Source: Spirodela intermedia | Lineage: Eukaryota; Streptophyta; Magnoliopsida; Alismatales; Araceae | Direction: 5' to 3' | Assembly: GCA_902729315.2 (NCBI GenBank) | Contig: LR746277.1 | Location: 1,555,001-1,619,000 of the forward strand | DNA length: 64,000 nucleotides | In this document: positions 47,356-60,421 of the stretch, piece by piece | How the letters are laid out: every line of letters starts with the position of its first letter | How positions within the stretch are numbered: position 1 is the stretch's first letter | Made by a program: the position numbers and the translations under genes | Notes under the pieces: generated by a model | Told to the model about the DNA's origin: nothing | The model's input: only the letters and a program-made list of their open reading frames with translations | The model's database searches: none

Positions 47356-47876
47356 TGGAGCCGGAGAGGGAGAGCAGCGGGAGGGAGGAAGCTTATCCAG
47401 CGGACGTGGATTTTTATAGTGCCAATTTGGTTGGCCCGAGCGCAGCGCACTTTATCTGCTTGATAAAATTCGTCAGGGCCCCCTTACTGCACCGGACTTC
47501 TTCTGTGGATTTTTTACAGGGCCGAGCTCATCTTCATCCGTCACTAATTTTCATCAGTAAAATTGTAATTCGATTTCTAAAAAGAAAAAGAAAAAAAGGA
47601 GAAGCGCGTATACTACTCATGTTTGTTTGCGACTATCCATGAAGAAATTGATAAGGGCCTGCTTGCTCCTAATTCATATTTTCTTTTTCTTCTTAAAAAA
47701 GTAATCTTGGATATTGTTGTGATTAACAGAGCCTAAGGAAGAAGAAGAACGTCTTCCATCTGGATTTGGGATGCACCGTCCAGGTGGGCAGTCTCGGGGA
47801 AATCTCTGAACTCGAGCAATCGCCTCCATTGACTAGGCGGGCGCTGTGGTTGAGCGATAAGAGGACAATACCACTG

Positions 47877-47881
<5 letters not shown>

Positions 47882-47911
<30 letters not shown>
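47882..47911. repeat. (GA)n microsatellite
   Basis: About 15 AG units between the plastid S21 and MED11 genes. Confidence 0.95.
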
Positions 47912-47913
<2 letters not shown>

Positions 47914-48146
47914 GAAAACACTAATAAATGTTGGCCGGTAGAGATGGAAAGAGAGGACGTTCAAGCGGAGAGAGCTTTCAAGTAAATGGTATCCACAAAA
48001 CAGCGCGTTAGAGAACCGGGTTTGGTTGAGCGACAGGCCCAGAAAAGTTGAGAGCATCCAGCAGCAAATTCATCACATGGTTAATAATCAGAAGCTGGGC
48101 TCAACCAGCTGTTTGACTGTGACTGTGTGCAATTGGGATCGCAGGC

Positions 48147-50728
48147 TCAGAGGAGTGGTTCCCTGCACCGATCAAGATTCTGTTTCATACCATCCAGCTG
48201 TCTGATCACATAGTCCAGCTTCTGGCAGCAGATCTCGTTGGCTATTCTCGAATTGTAGTCGCACATCTCAAACGGGCGGTACTCGCAGACGCTCTTAATC
48301 TCTTCTCGCAGATTCGACTGGATGTCCTGCACGAGACAGTCGGGCACGCTAGGCCATGTCAGTGTTGAGACAGCAGAATGGCCGTCCCTCATTGAAGACG
48401 ACGGGTCGGGCTTTGCAGTGAAAATTGATCGCCCATTGACAACTGGTTTTGAGTTGGATGGTCAGATTAATAGAGACAGACAGATCAACAATGTACGAAT
48501 CAGGGGGAACTGGGCAGGATTTTCTGTCGAGCTGTGCCATCCCATTGATGAGATGGCCACAAGAGCTGGAAGGCTTGTAGTCTCCGAGCAAACCCGCAAA
48601 AGATGACAGTGAATCACGTAGTCTTCTTCTTTCCAGGTGACCAAGAACAGTCCAATGCCCCAGTTGACGGGTACAAGGGACGGCCTTTTAAGATACAGCA
48701 CTGGCTAAAGCAAGTCGTAGCTCTGGAAGTGCCAACTACCTACTAGGATATATGTGAAATCATGAAAATGGTAGATATAAGAAACACAATTACACATAAT
48801 GTATACAAAAGTGTGGATCTAAGTAGTTGGTGGGCACAGCCATTTCAAATCAAAGATCTTTCCTTTCCCTTGGGAACCCTTTCATTGTTCAACTAGAAAC
48901 TGGTTGTCTGAGTCAATTACCTTATCTTCTATGTGATAACTGGAATTTGCATTACTGTAACTTCCATACGAATGATAGTGATGGGAAATAAAAGAATAGT
49001 CACCCAGATCAACACTATACGACTTTTTAAAGAGACAAAATCTGTAGAGGACGAGGAAAATCACCAGAATTCCACCGCAAAGGGGACATCATCTTAGCTC
49101 ACAGCAAAGATAATTTTTCTCCTAAGAATAGTAACAGCGACCACTCTTCTTTTTTAACTGCTCATATTCTGCATCTTCTACTCCACTAACTGATAACATC
49201 CCCAAATGTCTGTCTACACACGAAATGCTTTGAAGAAACTCCTGCAAGTGGTTGTCCTACATAAGATTAAAGACTCTGAAGAGAATGTTCCTCCAGAATA
49301 AAGTCAAAAAAAAAAAACTATAGGAGGGATATCCTCGTTTGATAATCTGACAAAAAAAATGTATCCAAGTTTATAAAAACAAAAGTTTGTAGACAGAAAG
49401 GAAAACGAAATAAAGGAAAAAGAAAGAAGAGGATTTCAGAAGGATTTTACTAGTATTTGGGAAATCCTTACAGGAGCAGTGATTTTTCTAAAAACTAGGT
49501 CGCTTGAAGCTGATAAGGGGACTCTTTGAAGGTCTATTTTGATTCCAGTTCAACCGCCGATTAAAACAATATATAAAAGCATCTATGACAGCAGAACAAC
49601 CCACTTGGCATATCTGGCAGGCCATGCAACAGGATCTGTATGGTCATCTTGGGATAGGGACAATGGCCTTCGTGAACATAGAAAAATTAAAAGCTGATCA
49701 AATAGGGAAAGAAGAAGTGAGCAGGTTTGTGTAATGTCCTCGTCATAGAATCGCTGACCTAAACTTTAAGTGAGGCTGCGTCATTGGAAACAAACTTATT
49801 TAGCTGGGTAACTAAAATGATACGAACTTCGGATCACTTTTCTCATCCTTCTGTCAAAAAGTCAGCATCTGCCACCTTTTCCCATGACAAATAGCTAGAA
49901 TTCTCAGACCAGACGCATTCCTTCAGCCATATAATGGCTCTCTGGGTAACTAGGAGTATCTGGAGACAAATAAATAATTTACTCCGATGATTCACATCGT
50001 CCGTCGAAACACAACAACAATTCCGCCATAATGAGACATATTAACTACTTTTCCTGAATTATACTGCTGTATTCTCAATTAAGTAGTGAATACTCCAGTA
50101 TAAATGTGAGAAAACTAGAAGAATTCTCTGTTAAGTAAACAAGCCACCAATTGGTAAAGCCACTCCTCAGATATAAAAAGCTCAATTAAAAGGGACCCGT
50201 GAAGCCAGGGAGGATGAAATCGAGCAAAAGGAGAGAGATTCAGAGCAGAGAATCCCACCATATCAAACCCACTTTAAGGTAAGAACAGGTTGGATCGACC
50301 AGAAGAAGAGGATTTCGAACGCCAGGAAACAAATTACACGGCGGGGGTTTTGCCCCCGGAGGGGAGGGCCGGGTAACGAGAGACCTTGATGGACTGCATG
50401 AACTCGTGGCAATGGCTAGCAATAGCGTCCTTCCTGGGACCCGAGGGGCCGGCAAGCTCATCCATGACGGCGCCCGCCAGCTCCAGCACCCGCACAATCA
50501 TCTGCACCAACCAAAACAAAATGAAAACCAGCTCTTCTTACGAGACAAGGAGACCGGAGCAAAAGAGGCACAGCGCGGACCTTCTCAACGTGATTGAGTC
50601 GCTGGAGTGAGTTATTATGACCCTGAAAAAGAGAAAAGAGGGAGGGAAAACGGTAAGGACATCAAACTGAAGATCAAAGAAGAAGAAAACCAGCCCAGCA
50701 GACGGGAAACCTGACTGGAAGCAGCCAT
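48147..50728 (-). CDS. MED11: Mediator complex subunit 11 (MED11)
   Basis: Four exons on the minus strand: 50728-50711, 50622-50581, 50501-50385 and 48326-48147. All junctions are GT-AG and in phase, giving 118 residues. The order of blocks follows plant MED11: NNSLQRLNHVEK, then IVRVLELAGAVMDELAGPSG, then HCHEFMQSIK, then LREEIKSVCEYRPFE, CDYNSRIANEICCQKLDYV and a short polar tail. MED11 is a head-module subunit that pairs with MED22 through helices and takes part in pre-initiation complex assembly by RNA polymerase II; that is family knowledge. The first exon is only 18 bp, easily missed by gene finders, and intron 3 is 2.06 kb. The start codon region faces the pyruvate carrier gene. Confidence 0.93.
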
Positions 50729-51315
50729 GGCGACTGTCTCAGCTCCCCCTTCTGCCTCTTCGCCTCCCACCACTGCGGAAGAAGCGGATGCTTCAAGATA
50801 AATAAATAGTGAGAATTTTTCATATTCATCCCTAAATATAAACGGACTTGCAGCAGACCTCGTCAGTACAGTATTTTCGATAACGGCACTGAGACGCTCT
50901 ACTTGAGGAGAGAGAAACTGTTTGTATATTCTGAAATTTGGAGAGAGAAAGTAGGGGTGATTTAAAATTTCTCCAAGATTTGGGGCATATTTATAAAATA
51001 AAACATTTTTGTTGACCCCTTGTATTTTCTTTAAAGTCTGGACTAGCTTGATGGCGATCGGACCGTTGATTCAAGTACTATAGTGACCAACAACACCTGT
51101 CTCTCTGTTTGCCGTCTGATCTGTGAATCCCTCTTGATCTGCAATCATCTGATCGTTGACCCGAAGATTAGGTGGCTCCGATCGGATCGTTCCGTGGACC
51201 TTCATCCCTTCTCTCTCTCTCTCTCTCTCGTTGCTAGTCGTGGAAGAGGGAAGAGGAGGAAGCGGAGGGGAAGAGCGGGAGAGGGGGGGCCGAGGAACCC
51301 GGGGAGCCTTTCGCT
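50729..51315. promoter_or_regulatory. Compact divergent promoter region between MED11 and the pyruvate carrier gene
   Basis: The two ATG codons are 587 bp apart, facing away from each other. The interval includes an AT-rich core (50800-51010) and a (CT)n run at 51209-51229 that probably sits in the pyruvate carrier 5' leader. A shared promoter is plausible from the spacing. Confidence 0.55.
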
Positions 51316-54300
51316 ATGGCGGCGACTAAGATCCAAGCTCTCTGGAATCACCCCGCCGGTCCCAAGACGAGTTCAGTTGCCGTTGCTTTTCTTCTCTTCC
51401 TCCTCGCGTCTCTCATCTGTGTGCTCTCTGACGTGGGGCGATTCTGTTTAGTCAACAGAATTTTTGAGTCACATGTATTTTTCGCATGTATTTTTAAATC
51501 TGGTCTAACTTCTAGATGTCCGCCCTACACGGCCAAATGCTGTTTTACTGTTGCGTACTATCCCAGTGAATTATGCGGACTGCTGAAGAAAACCGAATGG
51601 TTGACGTTAAGCGTTTGAAAATGTAGCTTCGTTCTTCTTCAGGTCTTGGAGTATCGGGTAGATTCTTAAGAATTTGTTTACTCTCGAGAACGGTGGCATA
51701 GGCCATCTCTTGCGCTTCGCGGGTTGCTCCCCCTCACACTATCTGGGAGGATATATGCTGCGGACCTGTCCAGGTGTAGGGAAAGCTTGTATACGTAGAT
51801 CCTGGTCTCTTTGATTCCAACCTAACGACGTGTCTAATTTCGAACGTTTCATAATTTTTGTTTCAGATTCTCTCAGGAATTGGAAATGACATTCTAAACA
51901 CTTACTTGGTTGACGCAATTGGTTGCGCAATAGCGATGAAAAATCCTTGGACGTCAGGAGTTTCTTCATCAACTATGTTTATAATATGACACCTGTGATA
52001 GTGACACTGACTTCGATTAAATTGCTATATATTTAGTATGAACATCTAGTGAGCCTTCGTGGATCCTCCATTTTATATGATAATACAGGAAAAAGGTTTT
52101 TATGTTTGGTCTTATAAAAGTTGATCCGTTTTAAGATTTAATCATTTCGTAAGTTTTAATGCGTAGAATATGCATGGAAACATATGGCTATTCTATTATG
52201 CTTTCTGATGTGGGTGTGTGCTTCTTTGAATTCAGAATCATAGTTACAAGGATTATGCTGCTTGTGTACTTGGCATCCTGTCTTGATGGTTTGTGATATG
52301 TGTAATCATATATTCTGTAAAACTATTAATTGAGAGATAAGTTTCAGCATTATCATTGCGCATTGAACATGTTACTTTAAAGTGTTTTCCACTTTACTCT
52401 AACTAGATATTGTTTTATCATGGCAGTTCACTTTTGGGCGCCAACCTTTAAGTGGGGTATCAGTATAGCAAATGTTGCTGATTTCGCAAAGCCACCAGAA
52501 AAAATCTCGTATCCACAGCAAGCTGGTAAGTTGTATTTACTACCAGTTATCTTAAGCTTATTTTAGCATTTTATCCGCTGGTTTTAAAATTTCTGATTGA
52601 ATGGATGAGTATTTTACTTCTATTTTATTGTCTGCAGCTGTCACATGCACCGGGGTTATTTGGTCGCGCTACAGTACAGTAATTAAACCGGTAAGAGGAG
52701 AAAATTATAAAAGGGTTAAACGCTTTGTAACACACTTAACTTGGCAAATTTTATGCTGTTCTCTTATCAACGAAAACATGGTGTCATGTTCTGTTGGATG
52801 GCGAACTTTATTCCTTTGGAATGAATTTGTGGGCACAGAAACATTGGTGGCATACTAAACCTTCATTTTGAGCATACCACAATTCTATTCTGGTTGTTGT
52901 CTGTCTTCCTCTAAAAGCTATTTGAAAATTAATAATTGTCCTATGCAGTGTTTTATTCAGCGGCGTTGCTTTTCATGCAAAATGGTTTCTTTGTTTAATT
53001 TGGATGGTTGTCTTTGGTGCATTAGTAATCTCTCTTTTATTTGTCAGTCTAATTACTGTGATGCTTCATTTTAAGTGAGGTTTTCATTGTTTGGATGGAT
53101 GAGTATTGTTGTACATTCGAGTTTAGAAATAACTTATGTTCGTATTAGTTGGATTGAAGATTAAAAGAGAATCTGAAAATCACCAGCATGCGGGGTTGGA
53201 TCGGAAATGTCATGGTGATGTTTGATGTATTGCTTTGGTTTTATGGGCTGTGTAATTTCAGACATATCATATCTGTGGAGAAGAGTGTGGAGACTCTGAA
53301 ATACATTTCTGGGAGCTTGGGTCGCATATCCAATGTGGAAGTTTTTGGTAATGAGTTTCCATGTAATCATGCTACAACTATTGCGCCTAATTTATATTGT
53401 AGTGCTAAACTGTTGACATATAACCTGACGAGGCAGTGTAAAAATTGTCTGAGTAGCATAATCTGTTAGATCTTTGGTGAAAAACATTCTCCTTTTCTTA
53501 ATGGTAAACATGTTTTGACATCGTAATGATTAGCTGATCTTAGGATGTGCTACTATGGTACAAGAGCTTGATCCCTTGGGTGTGAGGTTTGTTCCTGACA
53601 TTTCAAGGCAGGGTTTCATTTGGGCCAAAGCACGCTCTGACACATTATTCTGGCAGAATAATGTTTAGATGTCTGATTTTCGAGTTGATTTGAATCTGCT
53701 CGATCTCGTTCGAGTCATCTTTAAAAGGATAGGACGATGTAGATGGAAAAATTCAATTTGGTCGCAAAGCTATAAAGCATGTTTATGGATTTTGACGACA
53801 TGTTAAGCATGCTTATAAACGGGTAAAAAGTTTAAGAACACTTTTAACGGTGACACAATTTGTAGCCATTACAATCAATCTCATACAGGTGGTGGAGGTG
53901 AAGGGAGGGAATGAATAATGATTAAAGTAGATGAGAAAGATCCAGAGGCAATTGTTGGGTGGAATTAGCCTGTTCCTCTTTTTCTTGCCTTCTTTTTTTT
54001 TTCTATGACTTCACTCAGGCTGACCAGCTTTGAAAGACAGTTTTTCATGGTGCTGATGTCAGCATTCAAAAAGGGAAATCCATAGGCATCTAATAATAAT
54101 GAATTCGATCTAAGTATTGCTATTACATCTCTACCATACGGAAAGGTTTGCTTAGATATGATTAATTGAGTATGTTTCTTGGCATTTTTGAAAAGGCTGC
54201 TTAGATTTTACAAATGAAAATCAGGAAGAGTGTCCAATTTTTTTATAACTTCAATTAAATTTCGTTGCTTTGAGTAAATTTCCTCATGGTTCACTTCGCT

Positions 54301-55514
54301 AAGTATCCATAGCTCTCTTAAAATTTCGAATAAAATTGTCATGGCTGTCTTAGAGAAAAACATGATCCCCAAACTCACCAAGTGCTTCAAAAAAATAATC
54401 CAAAAAATTATACTTTGGGTTACAATATGTAGGTATTCATCAAACTAGTGTATAAATATTTTGAGTAAGTGAAAAATATGCATTTTTAAAAAATTGGAAT
54501 GTATATATCCCTGTTAGAAAAAGTAAATGATTTGAGATAAATGCCGAAAAGAACACATTCTTATCTCAATGTTTACATATTATGATCTCAGAGCATATCA
54601 ATGATTTTCCTCCATTAGAAGGATGATGTTGGCATCGTTCTTTTGATAACAATTGTAAACGTTCTACAGTAAAACCCTATTACTTTCTGCAGATACTTTC
54701 TTCCATGAGGATTTGAATGTAGAATTAACTTTAGAAATCACAAAGTTCCTATTGATGCAGACTGGCCTTATTCTTTTATATTTTCGTAAGTCAGGAAATA
54801 TTTGGAAATGATGTGCATTCCAACTGTTCACATTATGATGGAAATGGAGAGATATGTGCATTCCAGCTGGCCATTTCCGAACCAGCTGGTAGATTCAGCA
54901 GTTTGATTAATCAATCATTCCAACTGTTCACGTTATGATGGAAATGGAGAACTAATCAGTTTGATTAATCAATCATTCACACTTAGTCTCCTACTGAGAG
55001 TGTTACCCTTTGCATCATTGTAATCATTGCTGGATCACCCGTGCACAGAAGCTGCCCGCAGTGGCTCACATTGCCGTTGTTTCTAGTAGATGTGGGTGAT
55101 AATTATTTTTTTATTTTTTTTCTTGTTATGATTGCAGAAGAATTGGAATCTTTTCAGTGTAAATGTTGCAATGGCTGGGACAGGAATTTACCAGCTGGTC
55201 CGGAAGATCAGGTATGATGTCGTATCTCAGAGTAGTGCAGCATCTGGAAAGAATCCTCTCTTCTTGTGCTTTTTTAAGGATGATAAACACCCCTGGTTGA
55301 TTGGAATGTTGACTTTTTTTTTTTTTTTGATGGGGATCTTAGCGGGAGCCCTTTCTTGAGGTTTCCGCAAGGACTGGGCCTGACCCGGGTTCCGTTGACT
55401 CCCCTGCTCCATCTTCTCCGCCTGTTCTCATTGACTATGGGTTTCATATTTCTTAGGCATGACTACTATTCTGAGGCGCAAGAGGCTTCTGCGGAGGAGG
55501 AAGCAGTCTCATGA
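51316..55514 (+). CDS. Mitochondrial pyruvate carrier subunit (MPC2-type)
   Basis: Five exons, 51316-51370, 52427-52525, 52638-52690, 55138-55211 and 55457-55514, sum to 339 bp, or 112 residues plus stop. The product follows the MPC family order: WNHPAGPKTIHFWAPTFKW, then GISIANVADFAKPPEKIS, then QQAAVTCTGVIWSRYSTVI, KNWNLFSVNVAMAGTGIYQL and an acidic tail. It is a small inner-membrane protein expected to form a heterodimer with an MPC1-type partner and bring pyruvate into mitochondria. Three weak hydrophobic helices fit the SemiSWEET-like fold. Similarity to plant MPC proteins of the BRP44 type is clear, but exact paralogue naming (MPC2, 3 or 4) is not possible here. The 2.45-kb intron 3 contains a partial 100-bp tandem duplication near 54.8-54.95 kb. 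The open frames visible around each exon read on into introns and are not the protein. Confidence 0.93.
54811..54976. repeat. About 100-bp partial tandem duplication in pyruvate carrier intron 3
   Basis: CAACTGTTCACATTATGATG at 54821 recurs with one change at 54921. TTTGATTAATCAATCATT also occurs twice, near 54901 and 54960. Confidence 0.8.
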
Positions 55515-55797
55515 TGAAAGAGGGGAAAAGTGTTCGTTCCTGGTTCAACGGTTATATAGATCGGCGACTGTTTCACAAACAGTGGGATCTGCCTTTTTTA
55601 AGATGGTCAGCAGTTTCGTCATCTCTGAACTTGTACTTGGCTCATGAATTGTTGTCAAGGATTCACTTAATTTGGCCGAAATAAGAGCATCTTTTCAGAA
55701 TCTTTTCAGTTCTTTAGCCTTTTCTTTCCTATACTGCTCGAAAGAATAATAACTCACTCTCCCTTCTTTTCTTCCCTTCTTCTTGAGACCCTTTCAA

Positions 55798-55801
<4 letters not shown>

Positions 55802-55850
<49 letters not shown>
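55802..55850 (+). repeat. (CT)n microsatellite
   Basis: About 24 uninterrupted CT units. Confidence 0.97.
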
Positions 55851-55851
<1 letters not shown>

Positions 55852-56184
55852 ACTTTGATGTCTTTTAAGTAGTAATTCTGTCTCTGCCCTTTTGGATCTT
55901 CCACGTCGTTTGCATCTCAGTTTCCTCCGATCCTACCAACCCACGAGGCCAGAGAAGAAAACAAGTTGTGCACGCGGTGGCCCAACTTGGAAATGGATTG
56001 GGCTGATCCGCGACTCTCGTTTTCCCTCTTTCTCAGGTATGAATTTGACGGCTTAGATTTGAAGGGAAAAAAAAAAGAAGGGAAAAATCGACTCTGTCCC
56101 ACCTTAAGAGGGCACGGCGCTTTGTTTAGTCCTCGTCCTCCGCGTGCCCTTCGCGAATCATGGGGCCACCTGAGGGGAGAGAGA

Positions 56185-56215
<31 letters not shown>

Positions 56216-57864
56216 CTGTTGTTTAATGAGCTTTTCGAAAGGGAGGGCCTTTCTTTCTTTCTTTCTTTCTTGGCGGGGAAGTCTTCAGTCGAGCTGGTGA
56301 GGTTATTGAAAGAAGCGAAGACGTCCATTAAAACCCGGGGGAGGGGGAGTTGGAGGGGGGGCAGCTCAAGCTCGCTTGTCTCCGCTCGCACTGACATGGG
56401 AAGACCGCTTCTACGGGGTTGTCCCCCCATTGCGGTTGGGGCACCGTGCAACGAACAACACGCAGACAAGGACGACAAAGGAGAGGGAGAGAAGAGAAGA
56501 CACAAGTGAAGATAGAGAGAGAGAGAGAGAAGTAAAGACAGCAGAGAAGAAGGCTGTTGCCCGTCGTCGACTTCTTGCAGAGCTTTTCCCAAAGCAGCTG
56601 CCCGTTCAGTTGGCTGACATTCTGCGGTGCTGCTCCCAAGGGGAGGGAGGGAGGGAGGGAAGGAGGGAAGGAAGGGGAGATTCTCCTCTGAGCTCTCTCC
56701 TCTTGGGTCTTTTAAATTTCTCACGCACGAGGCCCCATGAACAGCCTTATATACTACTATGAGCTCTCTCCTCTGAGCGATTCGACTTGTGGCTGACGAA
56801 GAGCCCACAACATTCATAGCCTTCCCTATCGCAGTTTCCCAGGCTAATTTCTCTGTGAATCTCGTAACCTAACCCACATCTCGACGACCTTTCGTGCATC
56901 ATCTGCTCTCTCTGGTCATCAATTGGGGTAGGTTTTCGGCAATCAATCTCTGTCTGGATGAGTAAAACTTGGTTTGGAGACGAATTAGATCCCGCTGGTC
57001 ATTATTTCTAGATCGGGGAGTCAATGCTCGTAAATGAACTTGTGTACCTTGGCTTTTATGATTTCCTGTGAACAGTATAGAAAATCTGTTGAAAATGGAT
57101 TTCATCTTCTGCATCATTCCTTCAGCCATACCTCACAATCCCGAGGCATTCCTCCTCTCCTTGCTCTTGCTTCCCTTACACATACATGCCTCCACTCCCT
57201 CTCCCACCTTCTTCTCCGCCACCGCTCTCTCTCTCTCTCTCTCTCTCTCCCTCCTTCCCCTGCCGCTGAATCTCTATCTGCATCATCTCGCTGGCACAGC
57301 CACTGTCAACCCTCAGCTACTTCTATAGTCCCTCCCTTCGCTTCTCCCGTCTTCTAAAAATAGCAGGAACGGATGATGGATGGGTCTGCCACCATGTTAG
57401 GTTCATGTTCTTCCGAAGGCAAAAGCCTTTCCCCTTTACCTCGCTTGCTCTAATAATGGCTGTCAGAGAAGGGCGTGAAAGGGAGGTTCTCGACGGATGG
57501 ATCTCCCAGTCATTATTTCCTGGTGCATGCTGCCGCGTTGGCCGTTTGTAGACATAGAACGTTGGTTTCCGGCTGCCGGAGGGAGAAAGAAAGCCGGCGG
57601 ATGTGGTGATCCATGGCGGAGAGGAGCGATATTGCTGTGGTTCAATCCGATGATCGGTTTACGAGGAACTCGTAATGCAATCTCAGATTGAGCCGCGCCA
57701 ATATCACTCTTGGTCTTTCTCTCCTTCCTTATCTTCTATCTTCCTCTTCTCCGTCTCATCAGTAGTCTTCTTCTTCTTCTTCTTCTTCCTCCTTCGTTCT
57801 CGTCGTAGCTTGCAGACCATTTTCTCTCCCTCATCTTCTATCTTCCTCCTCTCCTCTCATCAGT

Positions 57865-58116
57865 CTTCTTCTTCTTCTTCTTCTTCTTCTTCTTCTTCTT
57901 CTTCTTCTCCTCTTCTTCTTCTTCTCCTCTTCTTCTTCTTCCCCTCTTCTTCTTCTTCTCCTCTTCTTCTTCTTCCCCTCTTCTTCTTCTTCTTCTTCTT
58001 CTTCTTCTTCTCCTCTTCTTCTTCTTCTCCTCTTCTTCTTCTTCCCCTCTTCTTCTTCTTCTCCTCTTCTTCTTCTTCCCCTCTTCTTCTTCTTCTCCTC
58101 TTCTTCTTCTTCCCCT

Positions 58117-58146
<30 letters not shown>
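57865..58146 (+). repeat. CTT-rich pyrimidine minisatellite with 17-bp higher-order units
   Basis: About 280 bp of pure pyrimidine. Between runs of (CTT)n the sequence is built from 17-bp units that begin CTCC or CCCC followed by TCTTCTTCTTCTT; the two types alternate over several copies from about 57,960 to 58,120. The long Ser/Phe/Leu frame across it is an artefact. Confidence 0.95.
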
Positions 58147-58147
<1 letters not shown>

Positions 58148-58604
58148 TTCTTTCGAGTGACTGATCACCAGCATGCGCTCATGAGTTACAGTCATCGTGT
58201 GAGGGGATCTTCAGGAGGAGATGACAGGTTAGCCGTTCTTCTCTCTTATTTTAGGGCAGGGATAAGGTTGGAGTGCATTTATCCCTCCCGATCAGAGCAT
58301 GTTCCAGGCTCTGCTGCTTCTCTCTGTTGGTTCTAACATGTTTCCAACGCGAGGTGGATCTTCTCTCCACGTGTGGAATGCCCTCCTGCACCAAAACGAT
58401 CTGATGTGACCGATCTAACCACAAAAGACTCTCCTTTCCTTCCTCTTCTCCGCAGAATTCTCGTCAACGCTGAAGATCGCGGAAGGTTTAGAGAACGACG
58501 TCGGCTCTAAAACTACTCGTTCACGGCAATACACGCACCCTCGTTCTTTCTCTCTCAAGGTTGTCATCCCCTCCCCCCCCCCCCTCCCTCACCCACCTCT
58601 CCCT

Positions 58605-58635
<31 letters not shown>

Positions 58636-59783
58636 GGTTCTCTATTTGTGTTTCCCATTACAAGCTCATACAGCTAACTCTCGCAATGGAACTCTTCTTT
58701 TTTTTTTCATATCTTTTTTCTCTTATTCTTGTGCTCAACCTCTCTTTCCTCGGCTTCTTTCATCTCCCGGTCATCCCAAGCCGTCTCTCTCACGGTGCAA
58801 CTAGGCGGATTATTAAAGGGCAATTCTCGGTTCCTTGTTCCATTTATTCTCTTCAGAAAAAAGACCAAGACATCCATGAAGCCATGCATACAAGTTGCAT
58901 TTATAGATTTTATTAGCGAAACTAGATTAAAACCATCATAGAATAGTATTTACGAGTTTCACAAAAAAAAAAAAAAAATCTCATGTTGAAGCAAAACGGA
59001 GTTTCATAGAATAGTATTTTCCAGACTTAATAACATTTAAAAAATAGACAAGTTGATGAATACGCCATCATACTAGTCACTAAATCAAAATTATATTTAG
59101 CTGGCGTCCGATCAGCCGTTATTCATCACTGATCATGGATAGCACTACTCCTAGGGAATAATGGGAGCAAAATCCAGCAAATAATATTAAGATCTGGCCG
59201 AAATTTCAGGCGCTGATGCCAGAGATACAGAATTAGCGTGGTGGATTGATGGATGGATGATGTGAGGAGGGAGAGAGCGGATTTCCAAGATCTTCTCTCG
59301 TGGGCAGGCCTCCTAATGCACGCAGAGACGATCATGGGTTGGGGGGGGGCAATCTTTCCAGGCTTTCGTGTTCTCAAGCTTCTGAAAGGTCATGGCGTCC
59401 ACCAGTGATGGTAGTACTCCGATCCCAAGCTTGCCTGCCATCGCCAAGCTCAGGTGTGAAGATGGAGAAGGTCGAGTAAAGGGCGCCGTAGAGAAAATAG
59501 CCAAAGTGCAGGAAGAGAGATTTCATCACAACATCACGGCCACCGTCCGCTGTTCGCCGTTTTTGGGGTCCAAACTGGATGGATGGAGGCCCTCAAGACC
59601 GTCAGAGACAGGAGCTCTCCCACGCCATAGCCATCCTGCTTGCCCTTCTTCTCTCCGAGGTCGGACATTATTCATTCCGGATGAGAAGCAGCGCGTTGAA
59701 GATAGATTCAGACAGACCCTTTTACTGTCGAGAGCTGACGACCCGTGACGAGAGCCCTCCGTCTTCACCTTCCTCTGGCTTCT

Positions 59784-59791
59784 GTTGCTGC

Positions 59792-59823
<32 letters not shown>
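59784..59823 (+). repeat. Interrupted (CTG)n tract
   Basis: About 13 near-perfect CTG units with a single TTC break. It is read as poly-Gln, poly-Cys or poly-Ser depending on frame, and no supported gene contains it. Confidence 0.9.
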
Positions 59824-60421
59824 GTGCAGCTCCCACAGTGAGGGAGGCGACAAAGGCTGTCGTCGTCTACACTGCAGATGGATGGGTAGCCGTTGCGTTG
59901 TCCTCCAGAGCATAGGGGCTCCTCGTGGTCGGTCATCTCTCTCTCTCTCTCTCTGTAGATTTCTCTCTCTACCCACGTGTCGTGGTCGTCGTCTATTTTC
60001 TTTCTTCTCTCTTGACACGGAGCTGTAACTACCCCGCCTTCCAAGCCAGGCCAACGGAGGAAGGCGGAGGCCCCCCACCCCCTCCCTCCCTGCACCTCCC
60101 ACTCGGGCGGAAACCCAACGGGGAGGAAGGAGATTCCTTGCGTTGCCTTGCCTTCCCCTTCTCCTCCCCGGCCTCTGGTGGCGGGGCATCGCGAGAATCT
60201 CAGGGAACTGGAGGAGGTGAAATGGAACGAGGAAGAGTGTGAGGTGGGTACGGAATCCTCTTCCGTATGTCTCTTTCTCTCTTTTTTTCTCCGGCTGGTG
60301 GAGCTCGCCATTTATCAGCTCTGGTTGATTCCCCTGGAGGAAGAGCTCCGGGAGGAGGGGGGTCTGCAAGTGACGAGGCCTTCCAGGTTTAGCTGGGCTT
60401 TCGTTGTTTGAGCTCTCCTTG

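Larger units (their letters stand above)
55515..60421. other. Intergenic region dominated by CT/CTT repeats, no recognised gene
   Basis: Contains the pyruvate carrier 3' UTR, (CT)n at 55802-55850, pyrimidine- and purine-rich stretches at 56.1-57.3 kb, the CTT minisatellite at 57.86-58.15 kb, (CT)n near 58608-58631 and a CTG tract at 59784-59823. Open frames of 100-260 codons on both strands at 59.4-60.5 kb overlap one another and show no domain. I do not annotate them, but a small unknown gene there is possible. Confidence 0.45.

Noticed and set aside
57675-58160. 161-codon Ser/Phe/Leu frame
   Set aside because: Almost all of it is the CTT minisatellite; the part before it has no recognisable domain.
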